A stretch of 64,000 nt of DNA from Salegentibacter sp. 24 (GCF_004362395.1 NZ_SNWE01000007.1:119066-183065), one strand, 5' to 3'. Shown: positions 8,757 through 17,213, counted from the stretch's first letter. Translations and numbers: made by a program. Notes: generated by a model from the letters alone, not told the origin.

Positions 8757-8779
8757 CTTTAAGAAATAAACAATCTATT

Positions 8780-8825
8780 AAATCCCATTTTGTGTTCATA
8801 AGGAACAAACAAAATGGGATTTTTC
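8780..8825 (+). terminator. Intrinsic terminator after the AGCS gene
   Basis: AAATCCCATTTTGT pairs with ACAAAATGGGATTT across a 16-nt loop and runs into TTTTT. It lies 24 bp after the stop codon. Confidence 0.9.
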
Positions 8826-9239
8826 TATAGGGATGGATTTGCTACAGTATTAGGCCGTATTTAACCTTGAGGAAATAGGTACTGAAAAAGAGCATAGGCC
8901 TGTTTCGTCATTGGCTGGAATATTGTGTAGAACAAAATTCATTATCAGTTTAAGACAATAGCTGGAAATGAGTAGTATGCAATTCATGGAATTTTCAACA
9001 GAAATTTTAAGACAGCTTACTCATATTTTAATATTATTTAAAGAATTATCAGAAATAGAATGTTTTCCTTCTGATAAAATCGATGGAATTCAATTATATT
9101 TGGCCTTAAATTGATTATTCGGAAAAATCCGTCATTTCAAATATTAGCTAACTGAATAAACTTAGAATTAAAAATTGGGTTTATTTTAGTTACCGGGAGG
9201 TAGCTTTCCTGCATATGAAAAGAAAAAAAGAATAGTAGT
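8826..9239. other. Intergenic stretch with one possible tiny ORF
   Basis: About 410 bp of AT-rich DNA before the acyl-CoA dehydrogenase. The only thing of note is a 48-codon frame at 8968-9114 on the plus strand (MSSMQFMEFSTEILRQLTHI...), which has no recognised relatives and no ribosome-binding cue. I treat it as unproven. No IS end or RNA gene is seen. Confidence 0.4.
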
Positions 9240-10409
9240 ATGAATACAATGTATTTTACAGAAGAGCACGAACTTTTTAGAAAGAGTTTTCAGGACTTTT
9301 TAAAGAAAGAAGTGGTGCCACATATCGATAAATGGGAAAAATCAGGAACTATAGACCGCTTTATCTGGAAGAAATTTGGAGAGATGGGGTATTTTGGCCT
9401 GAACCAGCCTGAAGAGTACGGCGGAATGGGACTTGATATTTTCTATACCGTGATTTTTCTTGAAGAACTTCAGAAGATAAACAGCGGTGGTTTTGCTGCA
9501 GCCATGTGGGCTCACGCTTACCTGGCGATGACCCACGTAAACAAAGAAGGAGACGATGCGATTAAGAAAAAATACCTCACCCCAAGTATTGATGGGGATA
9601 AAATAGGATGCCTGTGTATCACTGAGCCTTTTGGAGGTTCTGATGTAGCAGGCATGCGAAGTACCGCCATTAAAAAAGGTGATAAATATGTTCTGAATGG
9701 CTCTAAAACTTTTATTACCAATGGGATTTATTCAGATTACCTGGTAATTGCAGCTAAAACCGATCCTGAAAAGGGGAATAAGGGAATGAGTATTTTTATA
9801 GTGGATAGGGATACTCCTGGGATCTCGGCTTCTAAATTGGATAAACTGGGCTGGAGAGCTTCGGATACCGCGGAACTCGCCTTTGATGATGTAGAGATTC
9901 CTGCTGAAAATCTAATGGGAGAGGAAGGAAAAGGATTTTCTTATATCATGCAGCATTTTGCCTTAGAACGTTTGATTATGGGGATCAATGCGCATGCCCG
10001 TGCTGAGTATGCCCTGGATTATGCCATTGATTATATGGGTGAAAGGGAAGCCTTTGGTAGGACCATTGATAAATTTCAGGCCCTAAGACATTCAGTAGCT
10101 GATATGGCCAGTGAAATAGAAATGAATAAAGAATTCAATTATTCTATCGCAAAACGCCTTGATGATGGGCAATATGTGGTCAAAGAAGCCAGTATGTCTA
10201 AGTTGCTTTCTACTAAAATGGCCGATAAGGTGATTTACGAGTGCCTCCAGATGTTGGGTGGTTACGGATATATGGAAGATTATCCTTTAGCAAGGATGTT
10301 CCGCGATAGCCGTTTAGGACCAATTGGAGGAGGAACCTCCGAGATTCTTAGGGAGATTATCGCCAAGATGGTGATAGACAAGAAGGAGTATAAGCCAGCG
10401 GCAAAATAA
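9240..10409 (+). CDS. Acyl-CoA dehydrogenase
   Basis: 389 residues, standard length. The three ACAD parts are present: N-terminal helices (about 6-118), middle beta domain with the FAD-binding CLCITEPFGGSDVAGMRSTA (124-143), and C-terminal helices (about 232-380). The C-terminal motif reads PIGGGTSEI (361-369); most short- and medium-chain enzymes have a catalytic Glu at the central position, which here is Gly. The sequence HFALERLIMG places Glu243 where long-chain and isovaleryl-CoA dehydrogenases keep their base, so that residue is the probable catalyst. The enzyme makes the 2,3-double bond in fatty or branched acyl-CoA and passes electrons to ETF. It stands alone on its strand; substrate chain type is not determinable here. 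Confidence 0.93.
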   Translation: MNTMYFTEEHELFRKSFQDFLKKEVVPHIDKWEKSGTIDRFIWKKFGEMGYFGLNQPEEYGGMGLDIFYTVIFLEELQKINSGGFAAAMWAHAYLAMTHVNKEGDDAIKKKYLTPSIDGDKIGCLCITEPFGGSDVAGMRSTAIKKGDKYVLNGSKTFITNGIYSDYLVIAAKTDPEKGNKGMSIFIVDRDTPGISASKLDKLGWRASDTAELAFDDVEIPAENLMGEEGKGFSYIMQHFALERLIMGINAHARAEYALDYAIDYMGEREAFGRTIDKFQALRHSVADMASEIEMNKEFNYSIAKRLDDGQYVVKEASMSKLLSTKMADKVIYECLQMLGGYGYMEDYPLARMFRDSRLGPIGGGTSEILREIIAKMVIDKKEYKPAAK

Positions 10410-10432
10410 CCTTGAAATAAATAAAATAATAA

Positions 10433-10462
10433 TTGTAGGTTCTCAGATTTAATTTATCTTTG
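10433..10462 (+). promoter_or_regulatory. Promoter of rpsU
   Basis: TTG at 10433-10435, a 19-nt spacer and TATCTTTG at 10455-10462 fit the Bacteroidetes -33/-7 consensus closely. The predicted start is about 7 nt downstream, giving a leader of about 20 nt that consists almost entirely of the Shine-Dalgarno sequence. Confidence 0.75.
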
Positions 10463-10470
10463 CAGCCTAA

Positions 10471-10484
10471 AGAAAGGAGGTGAT
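10471..10484 (+). promoter_or_regulatory. Extended Shine-Dalgarno sequence of rpsU
   Basis: AGAAAGGAGGTGAT is a 14-nt perfect complement of the usual bacterial 16S rRNA 3' end. GGAGG lies 10 nt before the ATG. Almost no other gene in the window has a comparable site, in line with the known general lack of Shine-Dalgarno use in Bacteroidetes, where bS21 helps hide the anti-Shine-Dalgarno. A retained strong site on the bS21 gene itself fits autoregulation. Confidence 0.9.
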
Positions 10485-10490
10485 GACACT

Positions 10491-10685
10491 ATGTTAATAA
10501 TACCAGTAAAAGACGGAGAAAATATAGATAGAGCGCTAAAGCGTTTTAAGCGAAAATTCGATAAAACCGGAACAATGCGCCAGCTGAGAAGCCGCCAGCA
10601 TTTCACGAAACCTTCTGTTGCCAAGAGAGCTCAGCATCAAAAAGCCGAGTACATCCAGCATTTGAGAGATCAGGAAGATATCTAG
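10491..10685 (+). CDS. rpsU: 30S ribosomal protein bS21
   Basis: A 64-residue basic protein with the bS21 signature IIPVKDGENIDRALKRFKRK and a C-terminal helix rich in Arg/Gln (MRQLRSRQHFTKPSVAKRAQ). Length is typical. In Bacteroidetes bS21 sits near the 16S 3' end and helps sequester the anti-Shine-Dalgarno. The strong upstream site suggests that shortage of bS21 frees the anti-Shine-Dalgarno and raises rpsU translation. xerC and hpf follow on the same strand, the usual flavobacterial order. Confidence 0.96.
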   Translation: MLIIPVKDGENIDRALKRFKRKFDKTGTMRQLRSRQHFTKPSVAKRAQHQKAEYIQHLRDQEDI

Positions 10686-10732
10686 TAAAAGGATATTATC
10701 GAATTTTTCCGGAGCTATTCGGAAAAACAATA

Positions 10733-10783
10733 TAACTGTTGATAGATTAAAGTTTGCTAACTTTGTCTGTCAACAGTTTTTTT
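10733..10783 (+). terminator. Terminator-like structure between rpsU and xerC
   Basis: ACTGTTGA (10735-10742) pairs with TCAACAGT (10770-10777), enclosing an inner AAAGTT/AACTTT stem, and runs straight into a T tract that ends at the ATG of xerC. TAACTTTG at 10758-10765 inside the loop also matches the -7 promoter consensus, so the site may both end rpsU transcription and start xerC. Confidence 0.55.
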
Positions 10784-10784
10784 T

Positions 10785-11678
10785 ATGCCCTTTTCCCACT
10801 TTTTAGATTACCTCGGGTTGGAGAAAAAATATTCTCCCAATACCCTGACCGCGTATAAGGCGGACCTTATATCCTTCTCCGAATTTATGTTATATGAATT
10901 CGAAGAAAAGGATCTTGCCAAGGTTCATTATCCGCAGATAAGAAACTGGATCGTGGCCCTGGTAGAGCAGGGCGTCTCCAATAGAAGTATTAACCGAAAG
11001 ATTTCTTCTTTAAAAGCCTATTACCGTTTTTTACAAAAAACCGGGGATATAGAGTTTTCACCACTGACCAAGCATAAAGCTTTAAAGACCTCGTCTAAGA
11101 TACAGGTGCCATTTTCGGAAGCTGAAATTACCCAGGTATTAGAGCAGATCGATACTTCTGATTTTGAAGGCTTAAGGGATCGATTGATCGTGGAGCTTTT
11201 TTATACTACCGGGATCAGGCGTATTGAGCTTATTGAACTCAAACTTGATGATGTTAATCTTGCCGGCAGGCATATCAAGGTGCTGGGGAAAAGGCAGAAG
11301 GAGAGAATCATTCCGCTTCTGCCAGGGGTGATTGCTAATCTTGAGATCTATATCGGTAAGCGTGCCGATGTTACAGCCAGGGAAAAGACCCCAAACCTGT
11401 TTGTTTCCAAAAATGGTATTAAATTATACGAAAGCCTTGTTTATAGAATTATAAATAATTATTTTAGTAAGGTGTCTGGCAAAATTAAAAGAAGTCCGCA
11501 TATCCTGCGGCACTCTTTTGCAACACATTTATTGAACCAGGGTGCTAACCTGAACGCTGTTAAAGAATTGCTTGGGCATTCCAGTCTTGCTGCCACGCAA
11601 GTCTACACCCATAATAGTATCGCAGAGCTTAGTAAGGTGCATCAAAAAGCGCATCCCAGGAACAGTAAGACCGACTAA
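10785..11678 (+). CDS. xerC: XerC-type tyrosine recombinase
   Basis: 297 residues, normal Xer length. The N-terminal SAM-like core-binding domain covers about 1-90 (KKYSPNTLTAYKADLISF), the catalytic domain about 107-290. The catalytic set is visible: Arg145 (TTGIRRIEL), Lys172 (GKRQKER), His239 and Arg242 (SPHILRHSFATHLL), His265 (LLGHSSL) and the nucleophile Tyr274 (TQVYTH). Xer recombinases resolve chromosome dimers at dif with FtsK. Position between rpsU and hpf is a conserved housekeeping setting, so this is the chromosomal enzyme and not a phage integrase. The name xerC rather than xerD is by convention. Confidence 0.92.
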   Translation: MPFSHFLDYLGLEKKYSPNTLTAYKADLISFSEFMLYEFEEKDLAKVHYPQIRNWIVALVEQGVSNRSINRKISSLKAYYRFLQKTGDIEFSPLTKHKALKTSSKIQVPFSEAEITQVLEQIDTSDFEGLRDRLIVELFYTTGIRRIELIELKLDDVNLAGRHIKVLGKRQKERIIPLLPGVIANLEIYIGKRADVTAREKTPNLFVSKNGIKLYESLVYRIINNYFSKVSGKIKRSPHILRHSFATHLLNQGANLNAVKELLGHSSLAATQVYTHNSIAELSKVHQKAHPRNSKTD

Positions 11679-11706
11679 AATATTGTTTAATTTAATTTTA
11701 CAGAAG

Positions 11707-12009
11707 ATGAAAGTAAATGTGCAGTCTGTTAACTTCAACGCTGATCAAAAATTAATTGATTTTATCCAACACAAACTGGATAAGCTTGAAAATTATTACG
11801 ATAAAATTATCTATGCTGATGTCTTTTTAAAGGTCCAGAACACAAGCGGAAAGGATAATAAAATAACTGAAATTTTATTGAGTATACCCGGCGGGGATAT
11901 TATGGTAAAAAAAACATGTAAGAAGTTTGAAGAATGCGTGGATGAATGTGCTTCATCGCTACAAAGACAATTAATTAAACGCAAGGAAAAATTAAGTGCT
12001 CACGTTTAA
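11707..12009 (+). CDS. hpf: Ribosome hibernation promoting factor (HPF/RaiA family)
   Basis: A 100-residue protein of the short HPF type: KVNVQSVNFNADQKLIDFIQHKLDKLENYY is the first beta-alpha unit, then DVFLKVQ, KITEILLSIPGGDIMV and a C-terminal basic helix (SSLQRQLIKRKEKL). The frame is open further upstream, inside xerC, but the homologous part starts at the ATG 11707, 28 bp after the xerC stop. Short HPFs bind the decoding region of idle ribosomes. It is the last protein gene before the tRNA-tuf cluster. Confidence 0.9.
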   Translation: MKVNVQSVNFNADQKLIDFIQHKLDKLENYYDKIIYADVFLKVQNTSGKDNKITEILLSIPGGDIMVKKTCKKFEECVDECASSLQRQLIKRKEKLSAHV

Positions 12010-12029
12010 ATATTTTTTTACATAATTGT

Positions 12030-12059
12030 TTTGTGAAAGAAATAATTTATATACATTTG
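12030..12059 (+). promoter_or_regulatory. Promoter of the tRNA-tuf cluster
   Basis: TTTG at 12030-12033, 18 nt, then TACATTTG at 12052-12059 match the Bacteroidetes -33/-7 pattern. The first tRNA begins 50 bp downstream. Confidence 0.65.
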
Positions 12060-12060
12060 C

Positions 12061-12087
12061 AGTCCGTTAGAAATAGCGGACTTTTTT
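12061..12087 (+). terminator. Hairpin with T tract just after the tRNA-cluster promoter
   Basis: AGTCCG pairs with CGGACT across TTAGAAATAG, followed by TTTTTT. It could end hpf transcription, or act at the very 5' end of the tRNA transcript as a leader hairpin or attenuator, because it starts within a few bases of the predicted start site. Confidence 0.5.
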
Positions 12088-12109
12088 ATGCTAAAAAAGT
12101 AGCGTAAAG

Positions 12110-12183
12110 GCCGATGTAGCTCAGCTGGCTAGAGCAGCTGATTTGTAATCAGCAGGTCGTGGGTTCGAGTCCCTCCATCGGCT
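12110..12183 (+). tRNA. tRNA-Thr (anticodon TGT)
   Basis: 74 nt. Acceptor GCCGATG pairs with CATCGGC; D arm GCTC/GAGC; anticodon stem GCTGA/TCAGC with loop TTTGTAA giving TGT; T arm GTGGG-TTCGAGT-CCCTC. No CCA is encoded. An identical copy lies at 41079. Confidence 0.97.
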
Positions 12184-12384
12184 CTTGAAATTTTGAAATA
12201 AAGTGTTTTTTAAGCTTAATTTATTGAGAATTAAGTGGCTGAAAATTTTATAGAAAAATTTTAGAAAAATGCTTTGGACGGTGCTGTAAAATTATGTTTA
12301 TTTGCAGCCGTTAAAAAACAAACCGTCATAAAGCTTAGCTGGCGCACCGGCTACGGTTCTATGAAATAGTGGAAAAATAAATTT

Positions 12385-12466
12385 GGGGAGATACTCAAGC
12401 GGCCAACGAGGGCAGACTGTAAATCTGCTGTTTTCAACTTCGCAGGTTCGAATCCTGCTCTCCCCA
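12385..12466 (+). tRNA. tRNA-Tyr (anticodon GTA)
   Basis: 82 nt with the long variable arm of class II tRNAs. Acceptor GGGGAGA pairs with TCTCCCC; the anticodon loop ACTGTAAAT region gives GTA; T loop GTTCGAAT. CCA is not encoded. Confidence 0.95.
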
Positions 12467-12539
12467 CAATAACCTTTAAAGTTCAAGATTCAGGGATGTG
12501 AAAATTCGGAACTTTAAGTGAAAGCCTTGAATCGATAAT

Positions 12540-12612
12540 GCGGGAGTAGCTCAGTTGGTAGAGCGTCAGCCTTCCAAGCTGAATGTCGCCGGTTCGAACC
12601 CGGTCTCCCGCT
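12540..12612 (+). tRNA. tRNA-Gly (anticodon TCC)
   Basis: 73 nt. Acceptor GCGGGAG pairs with CTCCCGC; anticodon stem CAGC/GCTG with loop CTTCCAA giving TCC; T arm CCGG-TTCGAAC-CCGG. CCA is not encoded. Confidence 0.96.
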
Positions 12613-12759
12613 CTTAAAATGGAGAACAGGAAGTTTTGCTTCTTGTTTTCTTGATTTATTTTTCCGGTTTAAGTAACTATTAAACATCCCGTAAACCAAT
12701 GTTGGTTTATGGTTTTTCTTGTTTGAACCGGTGAACCTTGAAAGTGGAACTTTCGGCTT

Positions 12760-12831
12760 GCCGACGTAGCTCAGGGGTAGAGCGTTTCCTTGGTAAGGAA
12801 GAGGTCACGAGTTCAATTCTCGTCGTTGGCT
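12760..12831 (+). tRNA. tRNA-Thr (anticodon GGT)
   Basis: 72 nt. Acceptor GCCGACG pairs with CGTTGGC (one G-T pair); anticodon stem TTCC/GGAA with loop TTGGTAA giving GGT; T arm GAG-TTCAATT-CTC. It lies 56 bp before tuf and is probably co-transcribed with it. Confidence 0.96.
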
Positions 12832-12887
12832 CTAGATTGTATTAAATTGAACACTAATATATAACTAAGATTAAATAAGTATTAATT

Positions 12888-14075
12888 ATGGCAAAGGAAA
12901 CATACGATCGTTCCAAACCTCACCTTAACATAGGTACAATTGGACACGTGGATCACGGAAAAACGACTTTAACAGCAGCGATTACTAAAGTGATGGCTGA
13001 TGCTGGATATTCAAAAGCTAGTGCTTTTGATCAAATTGATAATGCTCCTGAAGAAAAGGAAAGAGGTATTACTATTAACTCTTCTCACGTTGAGTATTCT
13101 ACTGCTAACCGTCACTACGCTCACGTTGACTGTCCTGGTCACGCGGATTACGTAAAGAACATGGTTACTGGTGCTGCTCAGATGGACGGTGCAATTCTTG
13201 TAGTTGCTGCCACTGATGGGCCTATGCCACAAACTCGTGAACACATCCTTCTTGGACGCCAGGTTGGTATCCCAAGAATCGTTGTATTCTTGAATAAAGT
13301 TGACCTTGTTGATGATGAGGAGCTTTTAGAGCTAGTTGAAATGGAAGTAAGAGATCTTCTTTCTTTCTATGAGTATGATGGAGATAATGGTCCTGTAATT
13401 TCAGGTTCAGCTCTTGGTGCTCTTGAAGGTGATGAGAAATGGAGTAAAACCGTTCTTGAGCTTATGGAAGCTGTGGATTCTTGGATTGAACTTCCTGAGC
13501 GTGATGTAGATAAGCCTTTCTTGATGCCAATCGAGGATGTATTCTCTATTACTGGACGTGGTACTGTAGCAACTGGTCGTATCGAGACTGGTGTTGCAAA
13601 TACTGGAGATCCTGTTGAGATTATCGGGATGGGAGCTGAAAAGCTTACTTCTACTATTACTGGTGTTGAGATGTTCCGTAAGATCCTTGATAGAGGTGAA
13701 GCTGGAGATAACGTAGGTATCTTGTTAAGAGGTATTGAAAAATCTCAGATCTCTAGAGGTATGGTAATTACCAAGCCTGGATCTGTAACTCCTCACGCTA
13801 AGTTTAAAGCAGAGGTTTATATCCTTAAAAAAGAAGAGGGTGGACGTCACACTCCATTCCATAATAACTACCGTCCTCAGTTTTACGTACGTACAACTGA
13901 CGTAACAGGAACAATTAACCTTCCTGATGGAGTTGAAATGGTAATGCCTGGTGATAACCTTACTATTACTGTTGAACTTATCCAGACTATCGCAATGAAT
14001 GTTGGTCTACGTTTCGCTATCCGTGAAGGTGGTAGAACAGTAGGTGCTGGACAGGTTACTGAAATTTTAGACTAA
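12888..14075 (+). CDS. tuf: Elongation factor Tu
   Basis: 395 residues. GTPase motifs: [10 protein letters not shown] (about 18-27, P-loop), RGITIN switch [10 protein letters not shown] (about 80-88) and NKVDLVDD (about 135-142). Domains II and III follow ([13 protein letters not shown] and the C-terminal barrel ending [10 protein letters not shown]). It delivers aminoacyl-tRNA to the ribosome. It is embedded between tRNA-Thr and tRNA-Trp as in many Bacteroidetes, Chlamydiae and Thermus relatives. Codon use is strongly biased toward favoured codons, as expected for a highly expressed gene. Confidence 0.99.
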   Translation: MAKETYDRSKPHLNIGTIGHVDHGKTTLTAAITKVMADAGYSKASAFDQIDNAPEEKERGITINSSHVEYSTANRHYAHVDCPGHADYVKNMVTGAAQMDGAILVVAATDGPMPQTREHILLGRQVGIPRIVVFLNKVDLVDDEELLELVEMEVRDLLSFYEYDGDNGPVISGSALGALEGDEKWSKTVLELMEAVDSWIELPERDVDKPFLMPIEDVFSITGRGTVATGRIETGVANTGDPVEIIGMGAEKLTSTITGVEMFRKILDRGEAGDNVGILLRGIEKSQISRGMVITKPGSVTPHAKFKAEVYILKKEEGGRHTPFHNNYRPQFYVRTTDVTGTINLPDGVEMVMPGDNLTITVELIQTIAMNVGLRFAIREGGRTVGAGQVTEILD

Positions 14076-14093
14076 TTACAGTTTAGATATAAA

Positions 14094-14127
14094 AAGGTTT
14101 CCCGCTCGGGCGGGAAACCTTCCTTTA
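14094..14127 (+). terminator. Hairpin after tuf
   Basis: AAGGTTTCCCGC pairs perfectly with GCGGGAAACCTT over a TCGG loop, followed by CCTTTATATT. The T tract is poor, so read-through into tRNA-Trp and secE is likely, or it may serve as an RNA processing site. Confidence 0.75.
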
Positions 14128-14137
14128 TATTATATTT

Positions 14138-14210
14138 ACGGGTTTAGCTCAGTTGGTAGAGCACTGGTCTCCAAAACCAGGTGTCGGGAGTTCGAGCCTC
14201 TCAACCCGTG
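14138..14210 (+). tRNA. tRNA-Trp (anticodon CCA)
   Basis: 73 nt. Acceptor ACGGGTT pairs with AACCCGT; anticodon stem CTGGT/ACCAG with loop CTCCAAA giving CCA. Placed 19 bp before secE, the conserved arrangement. Confidence 0.96.
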
Positions 14211-14229
14211 CAAATACCTTTAGAATCAC

Positions 14230-14427
14230 ATGGCAGGAATTAGCAATTATATATCAGAATCTTATAACGAATTAAGAAACCACGTTACCTGGACAAGCTG
14301 GCCCGAAGCGCAAAGGCTTACCATTTTGGTAGCGGTTTTTTCCATAATTTTTTCTCTGGCTATTTGGGGAGTAGATACCGTTTTTAGCTCCGCTATTGAG
14401 CAATATTTCGAATGGATTAAATCTTAA
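14230..14427 (+). CDS. secE: Preprotein translocase subunit SecE
   Basis: A 65-residue single-span SecE. An amphipathic segment (ISESYNELRNHVTWTSWPEA) is followed by one membrane helix (about 30-55, TILVAVFSIIFSLAIWGVDTVF), the minimal SecE form. It clamps SecY in the inner-membrane translocon. Between tRNA-Trp and nusG, with 11 bp to nusG, so one operon. Confidence 0.95.
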   Translation: MAGISNYISESYNELRNHVTWTSWPEAQRLTILVAVFSIIFSLAIWGVDTVFSSAIEQYFEWIKS

Positions 14428-14438
14428 AAAATATTACA

Positions 14439-14990
14439 ATGGCAGAGGGAAAAGATAAAAAGTGGTATGTAGTTCGTGCCGTTAGCGGTCAGGAAAACAA
14501 GGTTAAAGACTATATTGAGAAAGAAGTGCACCATCTTGGGATGGAAGACTACCTGGATCAGGTTTTAGTTCCTACCGAAAAGGTTATCCAGATCAGAAAT
14601 GGCAAGAAAGTAAACAAAGAACGTGTTTATTTTCCCGGTTATGTGATGATCCAGGCGAATCTCGATGGAGAGATGCCGCACGTTATAAAAAACATTAACG
14701 GTGTTATTGGCTTTTTGGGTGAAACAAAAGGAGGAGATCCAGTTCCACTTAGAAAATCTGAAGTGAACAGAATGCTTGGTAAAGTAGATGAACTTTCAGT
14801 GAAGTCCGATAATATCGCGATTCCATTTACTATTGGAGAAACCATAAAGGTTATTGACGGTCCGTTTAATGGCTTTAATGGTACGGTAGAAAAGATAAAT
14901 GAAGAAAAGCGTAAGCTTGAGGTAATGGTTAAGATTTTCGGAAGAAAAACCCCATTGGAATTAAGCTATATGCAAGTAGAAAAAGTATAA
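14439..14990 (+). CDS. nusG: Transcription termination/antitermination factor NusG
   Basis: 183 residues. The NGN domain starts KWYVVRAVSGQENKVKDYIE and includes FPGYVMIQANL; the C-terminal KOW domain covers about 130-180 (FTIGETIKVIDGPFNGFNGTVEKINEEKRKLEVMV). NusG binds RNA polymerase and couples it to ribosomes or Rho. Standard secE-nusG-rplK order. Confidence 0.97.
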   Translation: MAEGKDKKWYVVRAVSGQENKVKDYIEKEVHHLGMEDYLDQVLVPTEKVIQIRNGKKVNKERVYFPGYVMIQANLDGEMPHVIKNINGVIGFLGETKGGDPVPLRKSEVNRMLGKVDELSVKSDNIAIPFTIGETIKVIDGPFNGFNGTVEKINEEKRKLEVMVKIFGRKTPLELSYMQVEKV

Positions 14991-15066
14991 AAATTTTAGT
15001 TACATATTTTTTGATGGTTTTTTAAAGCTTCCACTCTAACAAACTATCACCTTAAAAATTTAGAAA

Positions 15067-15504
15067 ATGGCAAAAGAAGTAAGTAAAGTTGTAAAACTAC
15101 AAGTTCGCGGAGGTGCTGCTAACCCATCACCACCAGTTGGACCTGCTTTGGGTGCTGCCGGGGTAAATATCATGGAATTCTGTAAGCAATTCAATGGTAG
15201 AACCCAGGATAAACAAGGTAAAGTATTGCCGGTTGCGATTACGGTTTATTCAGATAAGTCTTTTGACTTTGTGATTAAAACCCCTCCAGCTGCAGTACAA
15301 TTGTTGGAAGCATCTAAGAACAAAAAGGGTTCAGGAGAACCAAACAGAAAGAAAATAGCAAGTGTTTCTTGGGATCAGGTTAGAACTATTGCAGAAGATA
15401 AGATGCAGGATTTAAATGCCTTCACCGTAGAATCTGCAATGAAAATGGTTGCTGGAACAGCTCGTTCAATGGGAATAACTGTAAAAGGTGATGCACCGTT
15501 TTAA
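15067..15504 (+). CDS. rplK: 50S ribosomal protein uL11
   Basis: 145 residues with the uL11 signature: [20 protein letters not shown] at the start, [10 protein letters not shown], and the RNA-binding C-terminal domain ending ARSMGITV. It forms the GTPase-associated centre with the L10/L12 stalk. It opens the rplKAJL-rpoBC series; the 76-bp gap after nusG may hold a promoter. Confidence 0.98.
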   Translation: MAKEVSKVVKLQVRGGAANPSPPVGPALGAAGVNIMEFCKQFNGRTQDKQGKVLPVAITVYSDKSFDFVIKTPPAAVQLLEASKNKKGSGEPNRKKIASVSWDQVRTIAEDKMQDLNAFTVESAMKMVAGTARSMGITVKGDAPF

Positions 15505-15522
15505 TCCAAAAAGAAATTAAAA

Positions 15523-16221
15523 ATGGCAAAATTAACTAAAAAGCAAAAAGAAGCCCAATCTAAGATCGAGAGCAATAAAGCATACTCGGTGGCAGAAGCT
15601 TCAGCTTTAATTAAAGAAGTTGCTAACGAAAACTTCGATGCATCTGTGGATTTAGCGGTTCGTTTGAATGTAGATCCAAGAAAAGCCAACCAAATGGTAA
15701 GAGGTGTTGTAACCCTTCCACACGGTACTGGTAAAGATGTAAAAGTACTTGCGTTAGTTACTCCAGATAAGGAAGAAGAGGCGAAACAAGCCGGAGCCGA
15801 TTATGTTGGTCTTGATGAATATCTTGACAAGATAAAAGGTGGATGGACTGATGTTGATGTAATCATCACCATGCCTAGTGTAATGGGTAAATTAGGACCT
15901 TTGGGACGAGTACTTGGACCAAGAGGGCTTATGCCTAACCCAAAAACAGGAACAGTAACTATGGATGTTGCCAAGGCAGTATCTGATGTTAAAGCTGGTA
16001 AAATCGACTTTAAAGTTGATAAAACCGGTATTGTTCACGCTGGAATTGGAAAAGCATCTTTTGAAGCTGAAAAAATTGCTGGAAACGCGAGAGAATTATT
16101 AACTACTTTAGTGAAGTTGAAACCTCAGGCATCTAAGGGTGTGTATATTAAAAGTATCCACATGTCTTCTACAATGAGCCCGAGCGTTCAGGTTGATACT
16201 AAAAGGTTCACTGAGCAATAA
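15523..16221 (+). CDS. rplA: 50S ribosomal protein uL1
   Basis: 232 residues with typical uL1 motifs ([53 protein letters not shown]). uL1 forms the mobile stalk at the E site and, in other bacteria, represses its own operon by binding the mRNA. 18 bp after rplK, 11 bp before rplJ. Confidence 0.98.
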   Translation: MAKLTKKQKEAQSKIESNKAYSVAEASALIKEVANENFDASVDLAVRLNVDPRKANQMVRGVVTLPHGTGKDVKVLALVTPDKEEEAKQAGADYVGLDEYLDKIKGGWTDVDVIITMPSVMGKLGPLGRVLGPRGLMPNPKTGTVTMDVAKAVSDVKAGKIDFKVDKTGIVHAGIGKASFEAEKIAGNARELLTTLVKLKPQASKGVYIKSIHMSSTMSPSVQVDTKRFTEQ

Positions 16222-16232
16222 TAGTATAGATT

Positions 16233-16754
16233 ATGACAAGAGAAGAAAAATCAATAGTAATTGAAGATTTAACTGCCCAGTTAACAGATAATTCTGTGGT
16301 TTATTTAGCAGATATATCTGGCCTTGATGCCGGAACAACTTCAAACTTACGTAGAGCTTGTTTTAAAGCTAACGTTAAGCTGGCTGTAGTTAAAAATACA
16401 TTGCTTTCCAAAGCGATGGAAGCTTCAGATAAAGAATTTGGAGACCTTCCTTCAGTATTGAAAGGCAACACTTCCATAATGTTTTCTGACACTGGTAATG
16501 CACCAGCCAAAGTAATTAAAGAATTCAGAAAGAAAAACGAGAAACCACTACTTAAAGGAGCTTTTGTTGAAGAGGCTGTTTATGTAGGTGATGATTACCT
16601 TGACACCCTTGTAAACATCAAGAGTAAAGAGGAAGTTATCGGGGATATCGTTGGACTATTACAATCACCTGCTAAGAATGTTATTTCAGCACTTCAGTCT
16701 GGTGGCGGTAAAATAGCTGGAATCCTTAAGACACTTTCAGAAAAGGAAGGATAA
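16233..16754 (+). CDS. rplJ: 50S ribosomal protein uL10
   Basis: 173 residues: N-terminal rRNA-binding domain (LTAQLTDNSVVYLADISGLDAG, LRRACFKANVKLAVVKNTLL) and a C-terminal helix region that carries L12 dimers (ISALQSGGGKIAGILKTLSEKE). Ribosome stalk base. 57 bp before rplL. Confidence 0.97.
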   Translation: MTREEKSIVIEDLTAQLTDNSVVYLADISGLDAGTTSNLRRACFKANVKLAVVKNTLLSKAMEASDKEFGDLPSVLKGNTSIMFSDTGNAPAKVIKEFRKKNEKPLLKGAFVEEAVYVGDDYLDTLVNIKSKEEVIGDIVGLLQSPAKNVISALQSGGGKIAGILKTLSEKEG

Positions 16755-16811
16755 AATAGTACGCACTTTTTAACAAATATAAATTAAAGAACTTTTTAAA
16801 AACGATAGAAA

Positions 16812-17189
16812 ATGGCAGATTTAAAAGAATTCGCAGAACAATTGGTTAACTTGACCGTAAAAGAAGTAAACGAGTTAGCTGATATCTTGAAAGATGAATA
16901 TGGTATAGAGCCTGCTGCTGCTGCAGTAGCTGTTGCCGGTGGCGGTGCTGCTGGTGGTGGTGAAGAAGCTGAAGAGCAAACTGAATTTGATGTAATTCTT
17001 AAAGCTCCAGGTGGATCTAAACTAGCAGTTGTTAAACTTGTAAAAGAACTTACAGGTCTAGGTCTTAAAGATGCTAAAGCATTAGTAGATGGCGCACCAG
17101 CTCCAGTTAAAGAAGGAGTAGCTAAAGACGAAGCAGAAGCACTTAAAGCACAGCTAGAAGAAGCAGGAGCTGAGGTTGAGCTTAAATAA
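16812..17189 (+). CDS. rplL: 50S ribosomal protein bL12
   Basis: 125 residues: N-terminal dimerisation domain, an Ala/Gly-rich hinge ([20 protein letters not shown]) and the factor-binding C-terminal domain ([20 protein letters not shown] to GAEVELK). Normal length. Followed by the hairpin at 17214 that separates ribosomal from polymerase genes. Confidence 0.98.
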   Translation: MADLKEFAEQLVNLTVKEVNELADILKDEYGIEPAAAAVAVAGGGAAGGGEEAEEQTEFDVILKAPGGSKLAVVKLVKELTGLGLKDAKALVDGAPAPVKEGVAKDEAEALKAQLEEAGAEVELK

Positions 17190-17213
17190 GCTTGCCACCA
17201 GCAATATTATTTA

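Noticed and set aside
8968..9114. 48-codon reading frame before the acyl-CoA dehydrogenase gene
   Set aside because: No family, no promoter or start cue, and chance frames of this size are common in AT-rich spacer. Mentioned only within the intergenic entry.
10785..11678. Phage-type integrase
   Set aside because: The setting rpsU-xerC-hpf and the standard Xer length show the chromosomal recombinase.
12298..12699. Minus-strand frames across the tRNA genes
   Set aside because: They are translations of tRNA sequence (for example RPGSNRRHSAWKADALPTEL), a known annotation artefact.
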